DNA of 64,000 bases from Serratia odorifera (lineage in GTDB: Bacteria; Pseudomonadota; Gammaproteobacteria; Enterobacterales; Enterobacteriaceae). The notes under the pieces were generated by a model. It saw only the letters and a program-made list of their open reading frames with translations, searched no databases and was not told the DNA's origin. The stretch covers positions 3,224,001 through 3,288,000 of the forward strand of contig NZ_LR134117.1 in NCBI RefSeq assembly GCF_900635445.1, given 5' to 3'. Position numbers and translations under genes: made by a program. Below are positions 26,074 through 35,338 of this stretch, in pieces; positions within the stretch are counted from its first letter, which is position 1, and each line of letters begins with the position of its first letter.

Positions 26074-27534
26074 TTAACGGAACGGTGGTTCGTTGAAGGT
26101 ACGCAGTTTGCGTGAATGCAGGCGCTCGCCTTCGGCGCGCAGCAGGTCAATCGCGCGAATACCGATTTGCAGATGCTCTGAAATCGCCCCCTCATAAAAA
26201 CGGTTCGCCTGTCCTGGCAGCTTGATCTCACCGTGCAGCGGTTTGTCCGATACGCACAACAACGTCCCGTACGGCACGCGGAAGCGGTAACCCTGTGCGG
26301 CGATGGTGGCGCTTTCCATATCCACCGCCACCGCCCGGCTGAGGTTAAATCGCAGCGCCGACGCCGAATAGCGCAGCTCCCAGTTGCGATCGTCGGTGGT
26401 GACCACGGTGCCGGTACGCAACCGCTGTTTGACCTCTTCCCCCGGCATACCACTGACCATTTTGGTCGCGTCGTACAGCGCACGCTGCACTTCGGCGATG
26501 CTCGGGATTGGGATATCCGGCGGCAACACCGCATCCAGCACGTGATCGTCACGCAGGTAGGCGTGCGCCAGCACGTAATCACCAATTGACTGGCTCTCGC
26601 GCAGGCCGCCGCAGTGGCCGATCATCAGCCAGGCATTCGGTCGCAGCACCGCCAGATGGTCGCAGATGGTTTTGGCGTTCGACGGCCCGACGCCGATGTT
26701 GACCAGCGTAATGCCCTGACCGTTGGCGCCGATCAAATGGTAGGCCGGCATCTGGTGGTTTTTCCACGCCAGGTCGGATACGGCCTGCTCGGGCGCCGAG
26801 GTTTCTGCGGTGATATAGGTGCCACCGGCACAGGACAGCGCCTGATACGGGCTGTCGGGATCGGCGATTTGTCGGCAGGCCCAGCTGACGAACTCGTCAA
26901 CGTAGCGGGTATAATTGGTAAACAGCACAAACGGCTGGAAGTCTTCTACCGGCGTGCCGGTGTAATGGCGCAGACGCGCCAGCGAAAAGTCGACGCGCAG
27001 CGCATCAAAGTGCGACAACGGGAAGGTATCGGTGGCGTGGAATAAACCATCGGCGGTTTCATCGCCAATTTGCGACAGTTCGGTGGTGGGAAAATGCTGC
27101 GCCAACCCGGCGCTCATGGAACGATCCAGCGACAGGCTGGAGCCGTCAATCACATACGGGTAGGGGATCTCGAGCGTTGACGGCACCACCTCGATATTGG
27201 CGCCGTATTCGCCCTGCAGCAGAGACAGCTGATCGGCCAGATAATGGCGGAACAGCTGCGGTCGGGTTACGGAGGTGGTGTAGCAGCCCGGATGGGTAAA
27301 GCGCCCATAGGCGCGGGTTTTTTTCTCGCTGGGGGCGGTGCCATCCCAACTGACCCGCAGTTGCGGATAGACAAACAACCCTTCCGCGCGCGCTTTGACG
27401 TCAGGCAACCTGCCGTGTTCAATATAGGCGCCAATCGCCGTGCGTAGCGCATTTACCGCGTCGTCGTACATGGTTTCCAGTTGATCCAGTGCCTCGGAGG
27501 CCGTCAGTCTGGTGCCTGTTTCGCTGTTCGTCAT
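26074..27534 (-). CDS. amn: AMP nucleosidase
   Basis: 486 residues, matching the E. coli enzyme (484) in length and sequence. The N-terminal AMP-nucleosidase domain (LDQLETMYDDAVNALR ... YPQLRVSWDG) precedes a phosphorylase-superfamily catalytic domain with ITLVNIGVGPSNAKTICDHL, MIGHCGG and AVDMESATIAAQGYRF, where the ME-S-A element contacts ribose. It hydrolyses AMP to adenine and ribose 5-phosphate and is regulated by ATP and phosphate in E. coli. The location near a tRNA-Asn is conserved in enterobacteria. Confidence 0.96.
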   Translation of the reverse strand: MTNSETGTRLTASEALDQLETMYDDAVNALRTAIGAYIEHGRLPDVKARAEGLFVYPQLRVSWDGTAPSEKKTRAYGRFTHPGCYTTSVTRPQLFRHYLADQLSLLQGEYGANIEVVPSTLEIPYPYVIDGSSLSLDRSMSAGLAQHFPTTELSQIGDETADGLFHATDTFPLSHFDALRVDFSLARLRHYTGTPVEDFQPFVLFTNYTRYVDEFVSWACRQIADPDSPYQALSCAGGTYITAETSAPEQAVSDLAWKNHQMPAYHLIGANGQGITLVNIGVGPSNAKTICDHLAVLRPNAWLMIGHCGGLRESQSIGDYVLAHAYLRDDHVLDAVLPPDIPIPSIAEVQRALYDATKMVSGMPGEEVKQRLRTGTVVTTDDRNWELRYSASALRFNLSRAVAVDMESATIAAQGYRFRVPYGTLLCVSDKPLHGEIKLPGQANRFYEGAISEHLQIGIRAIDLLRAEGERLHSRKLRTFNEPPFR

Positions 27535-27638
27535 AATGCCCCTTGTCGCTGGTAGTTTCTGGCTGAGACTCTGTTAGAAAAGTAGCATATTCTCAATATG
27601 TTACAACTGTATGCCGAGGGTCAGGCGCTTCTTTGCGT

Positions 27639-28568
27639 TCAGCCGGCAGACGCCTGTGGCGTCGCTGGGTGAGCGGCAATGGTTTTGACATAGCTGATAA
27701 AGGCCTTGAGCGGCGCGGGAACCAGGCGGTGGCCGGGATAATAGAGATACGGGCCGGAAAACGCTGGCCACCAGGGCTCCAGCACCGGTTCAAGCTCGCC
27801 GCGTGACAAATACGGTCGCAGCCACTCTTCAAACAGCATGACTACCCCGGTGCCGGCCAGCGCGGCATCGATAGCCAGATCCGCTGCCCCGCCGAGACGC
27901 ACGATCAGCGGTCCGTCGACATCTACTCGCACCCGCTGCTCGGCCTGGGCGAACTCCCAGGTGGCCAGCGTGCCGCTGGGGAAACGCCCGCGTATGCAGG
28001 CATGGTTGAGTAATTCATCCGGGTGTTGCGGCCGGCCGTGCCGATTGAGGTAGGCGCTGGAGGCGGCGGCGGCAAAACGTTGGCTGCGCGGGCCGATCGG
28101 CACCGCGATCATGTCCTGCTCCAGCCGTTCATCATACCGGATCCCGGCATCACAGCCTGCCGCCAGAATGTCGACGAAGCTCTCTTCGGTGACGATTTCC
28201 AACTGAATATCGGGATAGGCCGCAAGAAACGGTGACACCAGCGCGGGTAGCACCAGACGGGCGACGCTGACCGGCACGTTCAGTTTGAGGGTGCCGGCCG
28301 GCTTGTCGCGAAAGTGGTTGACCGAATCGAGTGCCGCGGCGACCTCGTTCAAGGCGGGCGTCAGCCGCTCAAGCAAGTCACGGCCGGCTTCGGTGGGCAT
28401 TACGCTGCGCGTGGTGCGGTTCAGCAGCCGGACACCAAGCTGCGCTTCCAGCCGGCGTACCGCTTCGCTCAGCCCGGAGGCGCTGGTGCCGCTGCTCTTG
28501 GCACCTTCACGGAATCCACCGGCGCGCGCTACCGCGACAAACGCCCTTAAATCGTTCAGATCGCTCTT
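27639..28568 (-). CDS. LysR-family transcriptional regulator
   Basis: About 309 residues: an N-terminal winged HTH (DLRAFVAVARAGGFREGAK ... SEAVRRLEAQLGVRLLNRTTRSV) and a substrate-binding domain with DAGIRYDERLEQDMIAVPIG, the signature of the AaeR/DmlR-like subgroup. It faces an aldo/keto reductase gene across a gap of about 110 bases, the typical arrangement for a LysR regulator and its target. ATG 28568 is chosen because it begins the conserved MKSDLNDL; a longer frame upstream is unlikely. Confidence 0.9.
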   Translation of the reverse strand, partial: KSDLNDLRAFVAVARAGGFREGAKSSGTSASGLSEAVRRLEAQLGVRLLNRTTRSVMPTEAGRDLLERLTPALNEVAAALDSVNHFRDKPAGTLKLNVPVSVARLVLPALVSPFLAAYPDIQLEIVTEESFVDILAAGCDAGIRYDERLEQDMIAVPIGPRSQRFAAAASSAYLNRHGRPQHPDELLNHACIRGRFPSGTLATWEFAQAEQRVRVDVDGPLIVRLGGAADLAIDAALAGTGVVMLFEEWLRPYLSRGELEPVLEPWWPAFSGPYLYYPGHRLVPAPLKAFISYVKTIAAHPATPQASAG

Positions 28569-28676
28569 CATGATGATTGTTCGCCATTTCGCACAGCCCA
28601 TGCGGATTGTGCCGGATTATCGTGCGGTCGAAAAGGGACTATCTTGTCAGCAGTGAATACAAAAAGGAGCGACAAC

Positions 28677-29543
28677 ATGTCTCAGATCGAAAAGTCAGGC
28701 AGTTACACCCTGGGGGATCGCCGCGTGCACCGTCTGGGATACGGCGCGATGCAGCTGGCCGGTCCGGGAGTATTTGGCCCACCGCGCGATCGTGCTGCGG
28801 CGCTGGCGGTGTTGCGCAGCGCCGTTGAGCAGGGGGTTAATCATATTGATACCAGTGATTTTTACGGCCCGCATATTACCAACCAGCTGATCCGCGAAGC
28901 GTTGGCGCCTTACCCCGACGATCTGACCATTGTCAGCAAAATCGGTGCGCGCCGCGGCGACGATGCCGCCTGGTTGCCGGCTTTTTCTGCCGAGGCGTTG
29001 ACACAGGCGGTGCACGATAACCTGCGTAATCTGGGGCTGGAACAGCTTGAGGTGGTCAATCTGCGTATCATGTTTGACGCGCACGGCCCGGCGGAAGGAT
29101 CGATCGAACAGCCGCTCAGCGTACTGGCGCAGTTGCAGCAGCAGGGGCTGGTACGCCATATCGGTTTAAGCAATGTGACACCCCGTCAGGTGGCAGAAGG
29201 GCGGCGGATTTGCCCGATCGTCTGCGTGCAGAATCAGTATAATCTGGCCTGTCGCGGTGATGATGCGTTGATCGATGATTTGGCCCGCGACGGCATCGCC
29301 TATGTACCGTTCTTTCCGCTGGGCGGCTTCAGCCCGCTGCAATCCTCGACGCTGTCTGAGCTGGCGCAGCAGTTGGCAGTGACGCCGATGCAGCTGGCGC
29401 TGGCCTGGCTGCTACAGCGTGCGCCGAATATCCTGTTGATCCCGGGGACATCTTCGCTCGGCCATTTGCACGAAAACCTGGCGGTCGCGCAGCTGTCTCT
29501 GTCGGATGAGACAATGAGCATGCTGAACGCTATCGGCGCCTGA
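28677..29543 (+). CDS. Aldo/keto reductase
   Basis: A 288-residue (beta/alpha)8 NADPH-dependent reductase. The catalytic tetrad is visible as D and Y in NHIDTSDFYGPHITN, K in LTIVSKIGAR, and the position after VVNLRIMF, where the usual histidine appears replaced. IGLSNVTPRQV and LLIPGTSSLGHLHENL form the cofactor-binding end. AAGGAG lies upstream of ATG 28677. Divergent from a LysR gene, which probably controls it. The natural substrate is not apparent. Confidence 0.9.
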   Translation: MSQIEKSGSYTLGDRRVHRLGYGAMQLAGPGVFGPPRDRAAALAVLRSAVEQGVNHIDTSDFYGPHITNQLIREALAPYPDDLTIVSKIGARRGDDAAWLPAFSAEALTQAVHDNLRNLGLEQLEVVNLRIMFDAHGPAEGSIEQPLSVLAQLQQQGLVRHIGLSNVTPRQVAEGRRICPIVCVQNQYNLACRGDDALIDDLARDGIAYVPFFPLGGFSPLQSSTLSELAQQLAVTPMQLALAWLLQRAPNILLIPGTSSLGHLHENLAVAQLSLSDETMSMLNAIGA

Positions 29544-29556
29544 CGGGCCGGGCAGG

Positions 29557-30318
29557 CTAGATGCCGCTGAACCAGTTATAGCCCTGATCCTCCCAGTAGC
29601 CGCCGGGGTTGGTGTCGCTGACCACAATGGCGGCAATGTGTTTGGCGTTCTTGAAGCCCAGCTTGGTCGGCACCCGCAGCCGCAGCGGGTAACCGTATTC
29701 CGCCGGCAGCGCCTTGCCGGCGAAATCCAGCGCCAGAATGGTCTGTGGATGCAGCGCGGTGGCCATGTCGATGCTGGAATAGTAGCGGTCGGCGCACTTG
29801 AAACCAACGTAGCGCGCGTTGAGATCGGCCCCCACCTGTTGCAGAAAACTGCTCAGCGGCACGCCGCTCCATTGGCCGATGGCGCTCCAGCCTTCGATGC
29901 AGATCAGACGGGTGATCTGGCTGTGTTGCGGCAAACGCTGTAGCTGCGCCAGGGTCCACGGCGCCTTTTTCGCCACCTTGCCGGACACCTCCAGTTGAAA
30001 GCTGTCGAGATCCACCTCTGGCACGTTGTATTGCGGATAATAGGCGTTGAACGGGAACGGCTGGGTTATCTGATCCGGGCGATAGGTTTGCGCCAACCGC
30101 TGCCGGCTGAACAGCCAGCTCTGCACCCGATCGTTCCAGCGCGACATTGCCCACAGCACTTTATCCACCCGATCGCCGTCCTGCATATTGCAACCGGTCA
30201 ACATCGCCACTCCGCCCAGCGTCAGACCGGAACGCAGCAGCAGGCGACGTTGCAGATCCACCAGGCGTTTTTTCTGATCCGGCTCCAGCGTTGGCGCGCG
30301 CGGGGTTTTATTCTTCAC
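29557..30318 (-). CDS. Molybdopterin-dependent oxidoreductase, sulfite-oxidase/MsrP-like
   Basis: 253 residues. A hydrophobic stretch LLLRSGLTLGGVAMLTGCN near residues 27-45 is a membrane anchor or lipoprotein-like export signal preceded by arginines (Tat-like RRLLLRSG). The oxidoreductase core has the molybdenum-ligating cysteine in RLICIEGWSAIGQWSGVPL, and FVGFKCADRYY-like YVGFKCADRYYSSIDMATAL. In E. coli MsrP (YedY) repairs oxidised methionines in periplasmic proteins; this shorter relative likely performs a similar reduction. It overlaps the start of its cytochrome partner gene by 11 bases, and a CusRS/HprRS-type two-component system lies nearby. Confidence 0.85.
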   Translation of the reverse strand: MKNKTPRAPTLEPDQKKRLVDLQRRLLLRSGLTLGGVAMLTGCNMQDGDRVDKVLWAMSRWNDRVQSWLFSRQRLAQTYRPDQITQPFPFNAYYPQYNVPEVDLDSFQLEVSGKVAKKAPWTLAQLQRLPQHSQITRLICIEGWSAIGQWSGVPLSSFLQQVGADLNARYVGFKCADRYYSSIDMATALHPQTILALDFAGKALPAEYGYPLRLRVPTKLGFKNAKHIAAIVVSDTNPGGYWEDQGYNWFSGI

Positions 30319-30916
30319 GTTGACCTCCAGTTAGCATTGCCCACAGCGTGCGCGGCACCAGGATCACCATCAGCAGGTGAATCACCACAAATAGCCCAAT
30401 CGCCGCCATGGCGAAAAAGTGCAGGTAGCGCGCAATATCGAATCCACCGAACAGCGCCACCAGCCAGGACAACTGCACCGGTTTCCAGATGGCCAGACCG
30501 GAAAGCACCAGCAGCAGGCCGAGCAGCAGCACGCCCAGATACATCAGCTTCTGAATGCTGTTGTAATGGCCGTGTCGGTGTTGCAAACGTAGCGTCAGCG
30601 CCTGCCAGAGATCCTGCCGCAGCGTGGCAATGCGCAGCGGCAGCAGATCGTGGCGAAAATGGCCGCTGAACAGGCTCCACAGCAGATAGCACAGCCCGTT
30701 GAGCGCCAGCAGCCACATCACGGCCAGATGCCAGCCAATCGCGCCGCCCAGCCAGCCACCCAACGTGATCTGCGGCGGAAAGCGGAAGTCGAACAGCGGC
30801 GAGGCGTTGTAGATTTCCCAGCCGCTCATGAACATGCACACCATGGCGAACAGATTGACCCAGTGGGTTATCCTGATCGGCCAGCGGTGCGCCGGCCGCG
30901 GCGCGTTGGTTTTCAT
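30308..30916 (-). CDS. Cytochrome b561-type membrane subunit
   Basis: 202 residues with four transmembrane helices. Candidate haem-b ligands are histidines in RITHWVNLFAMVCMFMSGWE, GWHLAVMWLLALNG, RYLHFFAMAAIGLFVVIHLL. This is the Ni/Fe-hydrogenase b-type or cytochrome b561 family used as electron donor for periplasmic molybdoenzymes. It is upstream of and overlapping the molybdopterin gene, so it most likely passes quinol electrons to that enzyme, playing the part MsrQ plays for MsrP though from a different family. Confidence 0.87.
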   Translation of the reverse strand: MKTNAPRPAHRWPIRITHWVNLFAMVCMFMSGWEIYNASPLFDFRFPPQITLGGWLGGAIGWHLAVMWLLALNGLCYLLWSLFSGHFRHDLLPLRIATLRQDLWQALTLRLQHRHGHYNSIQKLMYLGVLLLGLLLVLSGLAIWKPVQLSWLVALFGGFDIARYLHFFAMAAIGLFVVIHLLMVILVPRTLWAMLTGGQREE

Positions 30917-30930
30917 CGTCGGCTCCCGAG

Positions 30931-31554
30931 TTACATTGGCGGCACGGTGCCGTCTTTACCGGCGGAAATGCGCGTTGCCACGCGTTCACCCTTGGCGTCG
31001 GTAGCGGAAAACAGCACGATGTGCGCCCCTGGCTTCAGCAGACTGCGATCGCCCGGATCGAGCGTCACAATCGGCACGTCGTCCGGTACGATCACGGTTT
31101 TTTGCTGGTTGCCGTAAGTCACCGTCAGGGTGCGGCCATTGGCATTAACCAGTTTGCCCACCGTACCGTTGGTCATGGTATCTACCTTGCCGTCGGCCGA
31201 TTCCCACGGCGAATGGCCTTCACCGGTGCCGCGCAGGCTGGCGGCGAAGACATGCACTTCCAGCGCCTTCAGCGTGCCGTCGGCCTGGGGTACCGCGGCG
31301 GTGCCGATAAAGCTGTCGGGCTTGATATCCTCTGCGGTGCCTTTCGCAACGCTGAATACCTGGGTTTTATCGTTGAGTTTGACCTCGATCTTGCTGCCTT
31401 TACGATCGGTGAGCTGCAACTGGGTGTCACTCACCTGATCGATGGTGCCGCGCAGTGGCGCGATGGCTTTGCCTGGCGTTGACGCGGCGGCGATGCCGCT
31501 GCACATCATCAGGCTGGACAGCAGTAAACCGGCAATACGGTGACGAGTAAGCAT
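30931..31554 (-). CDS. Exported DUF5666-like protein
   Basis: 208 residues with a Sec signal peptide (HRIAGLLLSSLMMCSGIAAA). The mature protein is a series of short beta repeats beginning LRGTIDQVSDTQLQLTDRKG and again VGKLVNANGRTLTVTYGNQ, as in DUF5666 proteins, with an OB-like fold expected. Function unknown. The ATG at 31554 has AGGAG just upstream; a longer frame exists but lacks a signal. It is the first gene of a three-gene operon with the cytochrome and molybdopterin subunits and is divergent from the two-component genes. Confidence 0.75.
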   Translation of the reverse strand: MLTRHRIAGLLLSSLMMCSGIAAASTPGKAIAPLRGTIDQVSDTQLQLTDRKGSKIEVKLNDKTQVFSVAKGTAEDIKPDSFIGTAAVPQADGTLKALEVHVFAASLRGTGEGHSPWESADGKVDTMTNGTVGKLVNANGRTLTVTYGNQQKTVIVPDDVPIVTLDPGDRSLLKPGAHIVLFSATDAKGERVATRISAGKDGTVPPM

Positions 31555-31693
31555 AAATTTCTCCTGTAGTAGGTTGCCGGTTAAGCATGGTCGAGCAATA
31601 GGGACAGCACCATGTCGATTTGATGACATTAATGTCATCAAGTTTGTCAGCCGAAGCTGCTAGTATTCCCGTGGGTGTAATGAGGTAATGAGC

Positions 31694-32366
31694 ATGCGAA
31701 TACTGGTGGTTGAAGACGATACCAGCACCGGAGATTATCTGAAAAAAAGGGCTGGAAGAGGCTGGCTACCGCGTCGATCTGGCGCGTAACGGCACCGATG
31801 GGCTGTTCCGGGCGCTGGAGCACGGCTATGATGCCATCGTGCTCGACGTGATGCTGCCAGGGCTGGACGGCTGGCAGATTATCGAGGTGCTGCGCAAGAA
31901 AAGCGACGTGCCGATCCTGTTTCTCACCGCGCGCGACGGGGTGCAAGACCGCATTCACGGCCTGGAGCTGGGGGCCGATGACTATCTGATCAAACCGTTT
32001 TCCTTTACCGAACTGGTGCTGCGCCTGCGCACCTTGCTACGTCGCGGTACGGTGCGTGAAGCCGATCATTATGCGATTGCCGATCTGCACATTGATGTGC
32101 TGCGCCGTAAAGTGGTGCGGCAGGAACAAACCATTACGCTGACCAACAAGGAATTTATGCTGCTGCACCTGCTGGTGCGGCGCGAGGGCGAGGTGCTGTC
32201 ACGCACCATGATTGCCTCGCAGGTGTGGGACATGAACTTTGACAGCGATACCAACGTGGTGGACGTGGCAATCAAACGGCTGCGCGCCAAAATCGATCGG
32301 CCGTTTGCGGTCAAACTTATCCATACCGTGCGCGGTATCGGCTACGTGTGCGAGCCACGCGCATGA
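31694..32366 (+). pseudogene. OmpR-family response regulator (CusR/HprR-like), frameshifted
   Basis: Receiver domain with MRILVVEDD, phospho-acceptor in [13 protein letters not shown] and KPFSFTEL; C-terminal winged helix with LTNKEFMLL and [23 protein letters not shown], the hallmark of CusR/HprR regulators. The frame breaks in the seven-A run at 31742-31748: removing one A turns the sequence into [20 protein letters not shown] and gives a normal 223-residue protein. It is coupled to the sensor gene by an ATGA overlap. In E. coli HprRS controls msrPQ, so control of the divergent molybdoenzyme operon is likely. The indel may be a sequencing error. Confidence 0.87.
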
Positions 32367-33772
32367 GCCGGCTGGCGGCGCGCTGGCGCTCACTGTCGCT
32401 GACGTTGCGCAGCGCGATGCTGTTTGCCCTGGCGGCGGCGTTGGTGGTCAGCGCTGCGGGCAGTTATCTGTACGGCGCGATGCGTCAGGAAATGGTGTAC
32501 CGCAGCGACGTGCAGATCATCGGTCGGGTCGAATATTTCCGGCATTTGCTCAGCCAACGTTTTCCGCTTGAACGGCTGACCGCCAATACCGGACTGTTCG
32601 AGAACATGCTGGGCAACGAACAGGACGTGCTGATCTTCCGGCTACAGGGGCAAAAAGCGTTAATCAACGTCAATCCGGCCAGGCTGAATTTGCCGGCGTT
32701 AACCCCCACGCCGCCCGGACAGCCGCAGTCGCGCAGCGCGGTACAGGCCGGCGAAACCCCGCAGGGAGTGCCGCTGCGGGTGGTTTCAGCGCTGGTGAAG
32801 CTGGAAGACGGCGCGCTGTTGCAAATAACCGCCGCCCACGTTATGGCCAATGAACAGAAGATGCTGGCACGTTACCTGTGGCGTATTGTCGCGGCGGTGG
32901 TCGCCGCATTTCTGTCGATTGCCCTGTTGGGTTACTGGGTGATGCGTCGTGAACTGCGGCCGTTGTGGCGTATGGCAACCCAGGCGGCGGCGATTTCGCC
33001 ACAGACGTTGTCGACCCGGCTCAGTGAGCAGGGCGCGCCACAGGAACTGCAACAGCTGATCCGCTCTTTCAATGCCATGCTTGACCGGCTGAACGCGGGT
33101 TATCAGCGTCTGACACAGTTTTCTGCCGATCTGGCGCATGAAATCCGCACCCCAATCGGCGCGTTGATGGGCCAGTGTCAGGTGGCGTTGTACCAGCCGC
33201 GCAGTAGCGACGAGTACGAAACCCTGCTGTCGACCAATATGGAAGAGCTGGAGCGCATCTCGCGGATGGTGGAAAACATCCTGTTTCTGGCGCGTGCCAG
33301 CGAAGCGCAATCGGTGCTCAACTACCGCCAACTGGACGTGGCGCGGGAACTGCACCGGGTCGCCGATTATTTCGAAGGGCTGGCGGAGGAGCGCGGCATG
33401 ACGCTGGTGTGTGACGGCACGGGGCAGGTGCAGGCCGACGCGATGCTGTTCCAGCGGGCGCTGAGCAATCTGGTGGCCAATGCGGTGCGTTACGGCGATC
33501 GACATAGTCAAATCGTGCTGCGCGCCGAAATGCAAGCTGGGGCGTTGGCGGTGCGGGTGATCAACCAGGGGCCGCCGATTGCCGCCGAGCATCTGGAAAA
33601 GCTGTTCGATCGCTTTTATCGCGCCGATGCCGCGCGCAGCAGCCAGGCCAGCGGATTGGGGCTGTCGATCGTGCGCGCCATCATGACGCTGCACGGCGGT
33701 GAAGCTCAGGCGGCGTGTTACCCCGCCCCCCCTGCCGCGCAGATTGTCTTCAGCCTGATCTTCCCGCGCTAA
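32363..33772 (+). CDS. Sensor histidine kinase (CusS/HprS-like)
   Basis: 469 residues: a first membrane helix ([22 protein letters not shown]), a periplasmic sensor loop of about 140 residues, a second helix ([21 protein letters not shown]), HAMP, the H-box [19 protein letters not shown] (His is phosphorylated), N-box [12 protein letters not shown], and G-box ASGLGLSIV. The class is the heavy-metal/oxidant sensor family. The start overlaps the response-regulator stop. The periplasmic loop has no clear metal-binding histidine cluster, which favours an oxidant or redox signal over copper; that is inference. Confidence 0.92.
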   Translation: MSRLAARWRSLSLTLRSAMLFALAAALVVSAAGSYLYGAMRQEMVYRSDVQIIGRVEYFRHLLSQRFPLERLTANTGLFENMLGNEQDVLIFRLQGQKALINVNPARLNLPALTPTPPGQPQSRSAVQAGETPQGVPLRVVSALVKLEDGALLQITAAHVMANEQKMLARYLWRIVAAVVAAFLSIALLGYWVMRRELRPLWRMATQAAAISPQTLSTRLSEQGAPQELQQLIRSFNAMLDRLNAGYQRLTQFSADLAHEIRTPIGALMGQCQVALYQPRSSDEYETLLSTNMEELERISRMVENILFLARASEAQSVLNYRQLDVARELHRVADYFEGLAEERGMTLVCDGTGQVQADAMLFQRALSNLVANAVRYGDRHSQIVLRAEMQAGALAVRVINQGPPIAAEHLEKLFDRFYRADAARSSQASGLGLSIVRAIMTLHGGEAQAACYPAPPAAQIVFSLIFPR

Positions 33773-33871
33773 ACGCCGTCGACCTGCCCCGGCGGCATAA
33801 AAAACTTTGCATGATCTGCACTTATCAAACATCCTTTAAAACAAGGTTTCGTTTTTTGCTGTGGGCTAATT

Positions 33872-35305
33872 TTGAACTTACTTGATGACATGCGGCAGCG
33901 CGTAACCGGTACGCGTTGGTATGGCAAAAGAACCAGCTATCGAGTGCTGTTTTGGCGTGAGATTACGCCATTGGCGGTGCCGATTTTGCTGGAAAATGCT
34001 TGCGTATTGCTGATGGGGGTGCTGAGCACCTTCCTGGTAAGTTGGCTCGGCAAGGAAGCGATGGCCGGGGTGGGGCTGGCGGACAGCTTCAACATGGTGA
34101 TTATCGCTTTCTTCGCCGCGGTCGATCTGGGTACCACGGTGGTGGTGGCCTTCAGCCTGGGCAAACTGGATCACCAACGGGCGCGCGCCGCTGCACGGCA
34201 GTCATTGGTGCTGATGACCCTGGTGGCGTTTGTGCTGGCCATTGGCATCCATTTGGCCGGAGAACAGATCATTGACGTGATCGCCGGTGCGGCCACGCCG
34301 GAGGTGAAAGCGCTGGCGCTGTCCTACCTGCAAACCACGGTGTGGAGTTACCCGGCGGCGGCGATTGCGCTGATCGGCAGCGGCGCGTTGCGCGGCGCGG
34401 GTAATACCAAGCTGCCGCTGTTGATTAACGGTGGCATGAACATTCTCAACATCATTATCAGCAGCGCGCTGATTTACGGCATTCCGGGCTGGGATGGGCT
34501 GGGGTTCATTGGCGCCGGATTGGGGCTGACCATTACCCGTTACATCGGCGCGCTGGCGATTCTGTACGTGTTGATGATCGGCTTTACGCCGGCGCTGCAT
34601 ATTACGCTGCGCAGTTACCTGACGCCGCTGAAGCTGAATATCCTTTGGGAAGTGCTGGGGATTGGCATTCCTGCCAGCATCGAGTCGGTGCTGTTTAACG
34701 GCGGGAAACTGCTGACGCAAATGTTTGTTGCCGGTATGGGCACCAACGTGATCGCCGGTAACTTTATCGCCTTCTCTATCGCCTCGCTGATTAACCTGCC
34801 GGGCAACGCGCTGGGCTCGGCGTCGACCATTATCGTCGGCAAGCGCCTGGGCAGGGGGCAGGTGGGGCAGGCGGAGCGGCAGCTGCGCTTTATTTTCTGG
34901 CTATCGACCATTTTCATGACGCTGGTCGCCTGGGGCAGCGCGCCGTTTGCCGGGCTGTTTGCCTCGTTTTATACCCAGCAGGACGATGTAAAAGAGGTGG
35001 TCAAGACGCTGGTGTGGCTGAACGCACTGTTTATGCCGATCTGGTCCGCTTCGTGGGTGTTACCGGCCGGCCTGAAAGGAGCGCGCGATGCCCGTTTTGC
35101 CATGTGGGTTTCCATGCTCGGCATGTGGGGTTGTCGCGTGGTGGCCGGCTACACCCTCGGTATCGTGCTGGGAATGGGCGTAGTCGGCGTCTGGCTGGGG
35201 ATGTTCCTGGATTGGGCGGTGCGTGGCGCTTTCTTCTACTGGCGGATGATCAGCGGGCGCTGGTTGCAAAAATATCCGCGTCATAAAGCCCGCCAGGGCG
35301 GTTGA
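33872..35305 (+). CDS. yeeO: MATE-family efflux pump, YeeO-like
   Basis: 477 residues and 12 predicted transmembrane helices with the two symmetric MATE halves (EITPLAVPILLENACVLLMG and LGIGIPASIESVLFNGGKLL). Its similarity to E. coli YeeO, a flavin (FMN/FAD) and peptide exporter encoded near asn tRNA and amn, fits the conserved neighbourhood. A TTG at 33872 with GTGGG upstream is taken as the start; ATG 33890 is a possible alternative. It ends close to the convergent ogl gene. Confidence 0.83.
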   Translation: MNLLDDMRQRVTGTRWYGKRTSYRVLFWREITPLAVPILLENACVLLMGVLSTFLVSWLGKEAMAGVGLADSFNMVIIAFFAAVDLGTTVVVAFSLGKLDHQRARAAARQSLVLMTLVAFVLAIGIHLAGEQIIDVIAGAATPEVKALALSYLQTTVWSYPAAAIALIGSGALRGAGNTKLPLLINGGMNILNIIISSALIYGIPGWDGLGFIGAGLGLTITRYIGALAILYVLMIGFTPALHITLRSYLTPLKLNILWEVLGIGIPASIESVLFNGGKLLTQMFVAGMGTNVIAGNFIAFSIASLINLPGNALGSASTIIVGKRLGRGQVGQAERQLRFIFWLSTIFMTLVAWGSAPFAGLFASFYTQQDDVKEVVKTLVWLNALFMPIWSASWVLPAGLKGARDARFAMWVSMLGMWGCRVVAGYTLGIVLGMGVVGVWLGMFLDWAVRGAFFYWRMISGRWLQKYPRHKARQGG

Positions 35306-35338
35306 TGATGCAACCGCCGGCGGGCGGTACCGGCCTGC

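Noticed and set aside
25431..26585. Long minus-strand frame overlapping sotB and amn
   Set aside because: It is a mix of antisense sotB and an amn frame-shadow; both real genes are confidently identified.
29041..29100. Disrupted catalytic site of the aldo/keto reductase
   Set aside because: The usual histidine seems replaced, but the family tolerates this and the frame is otherwise intact, so no pseudogene is claimed.
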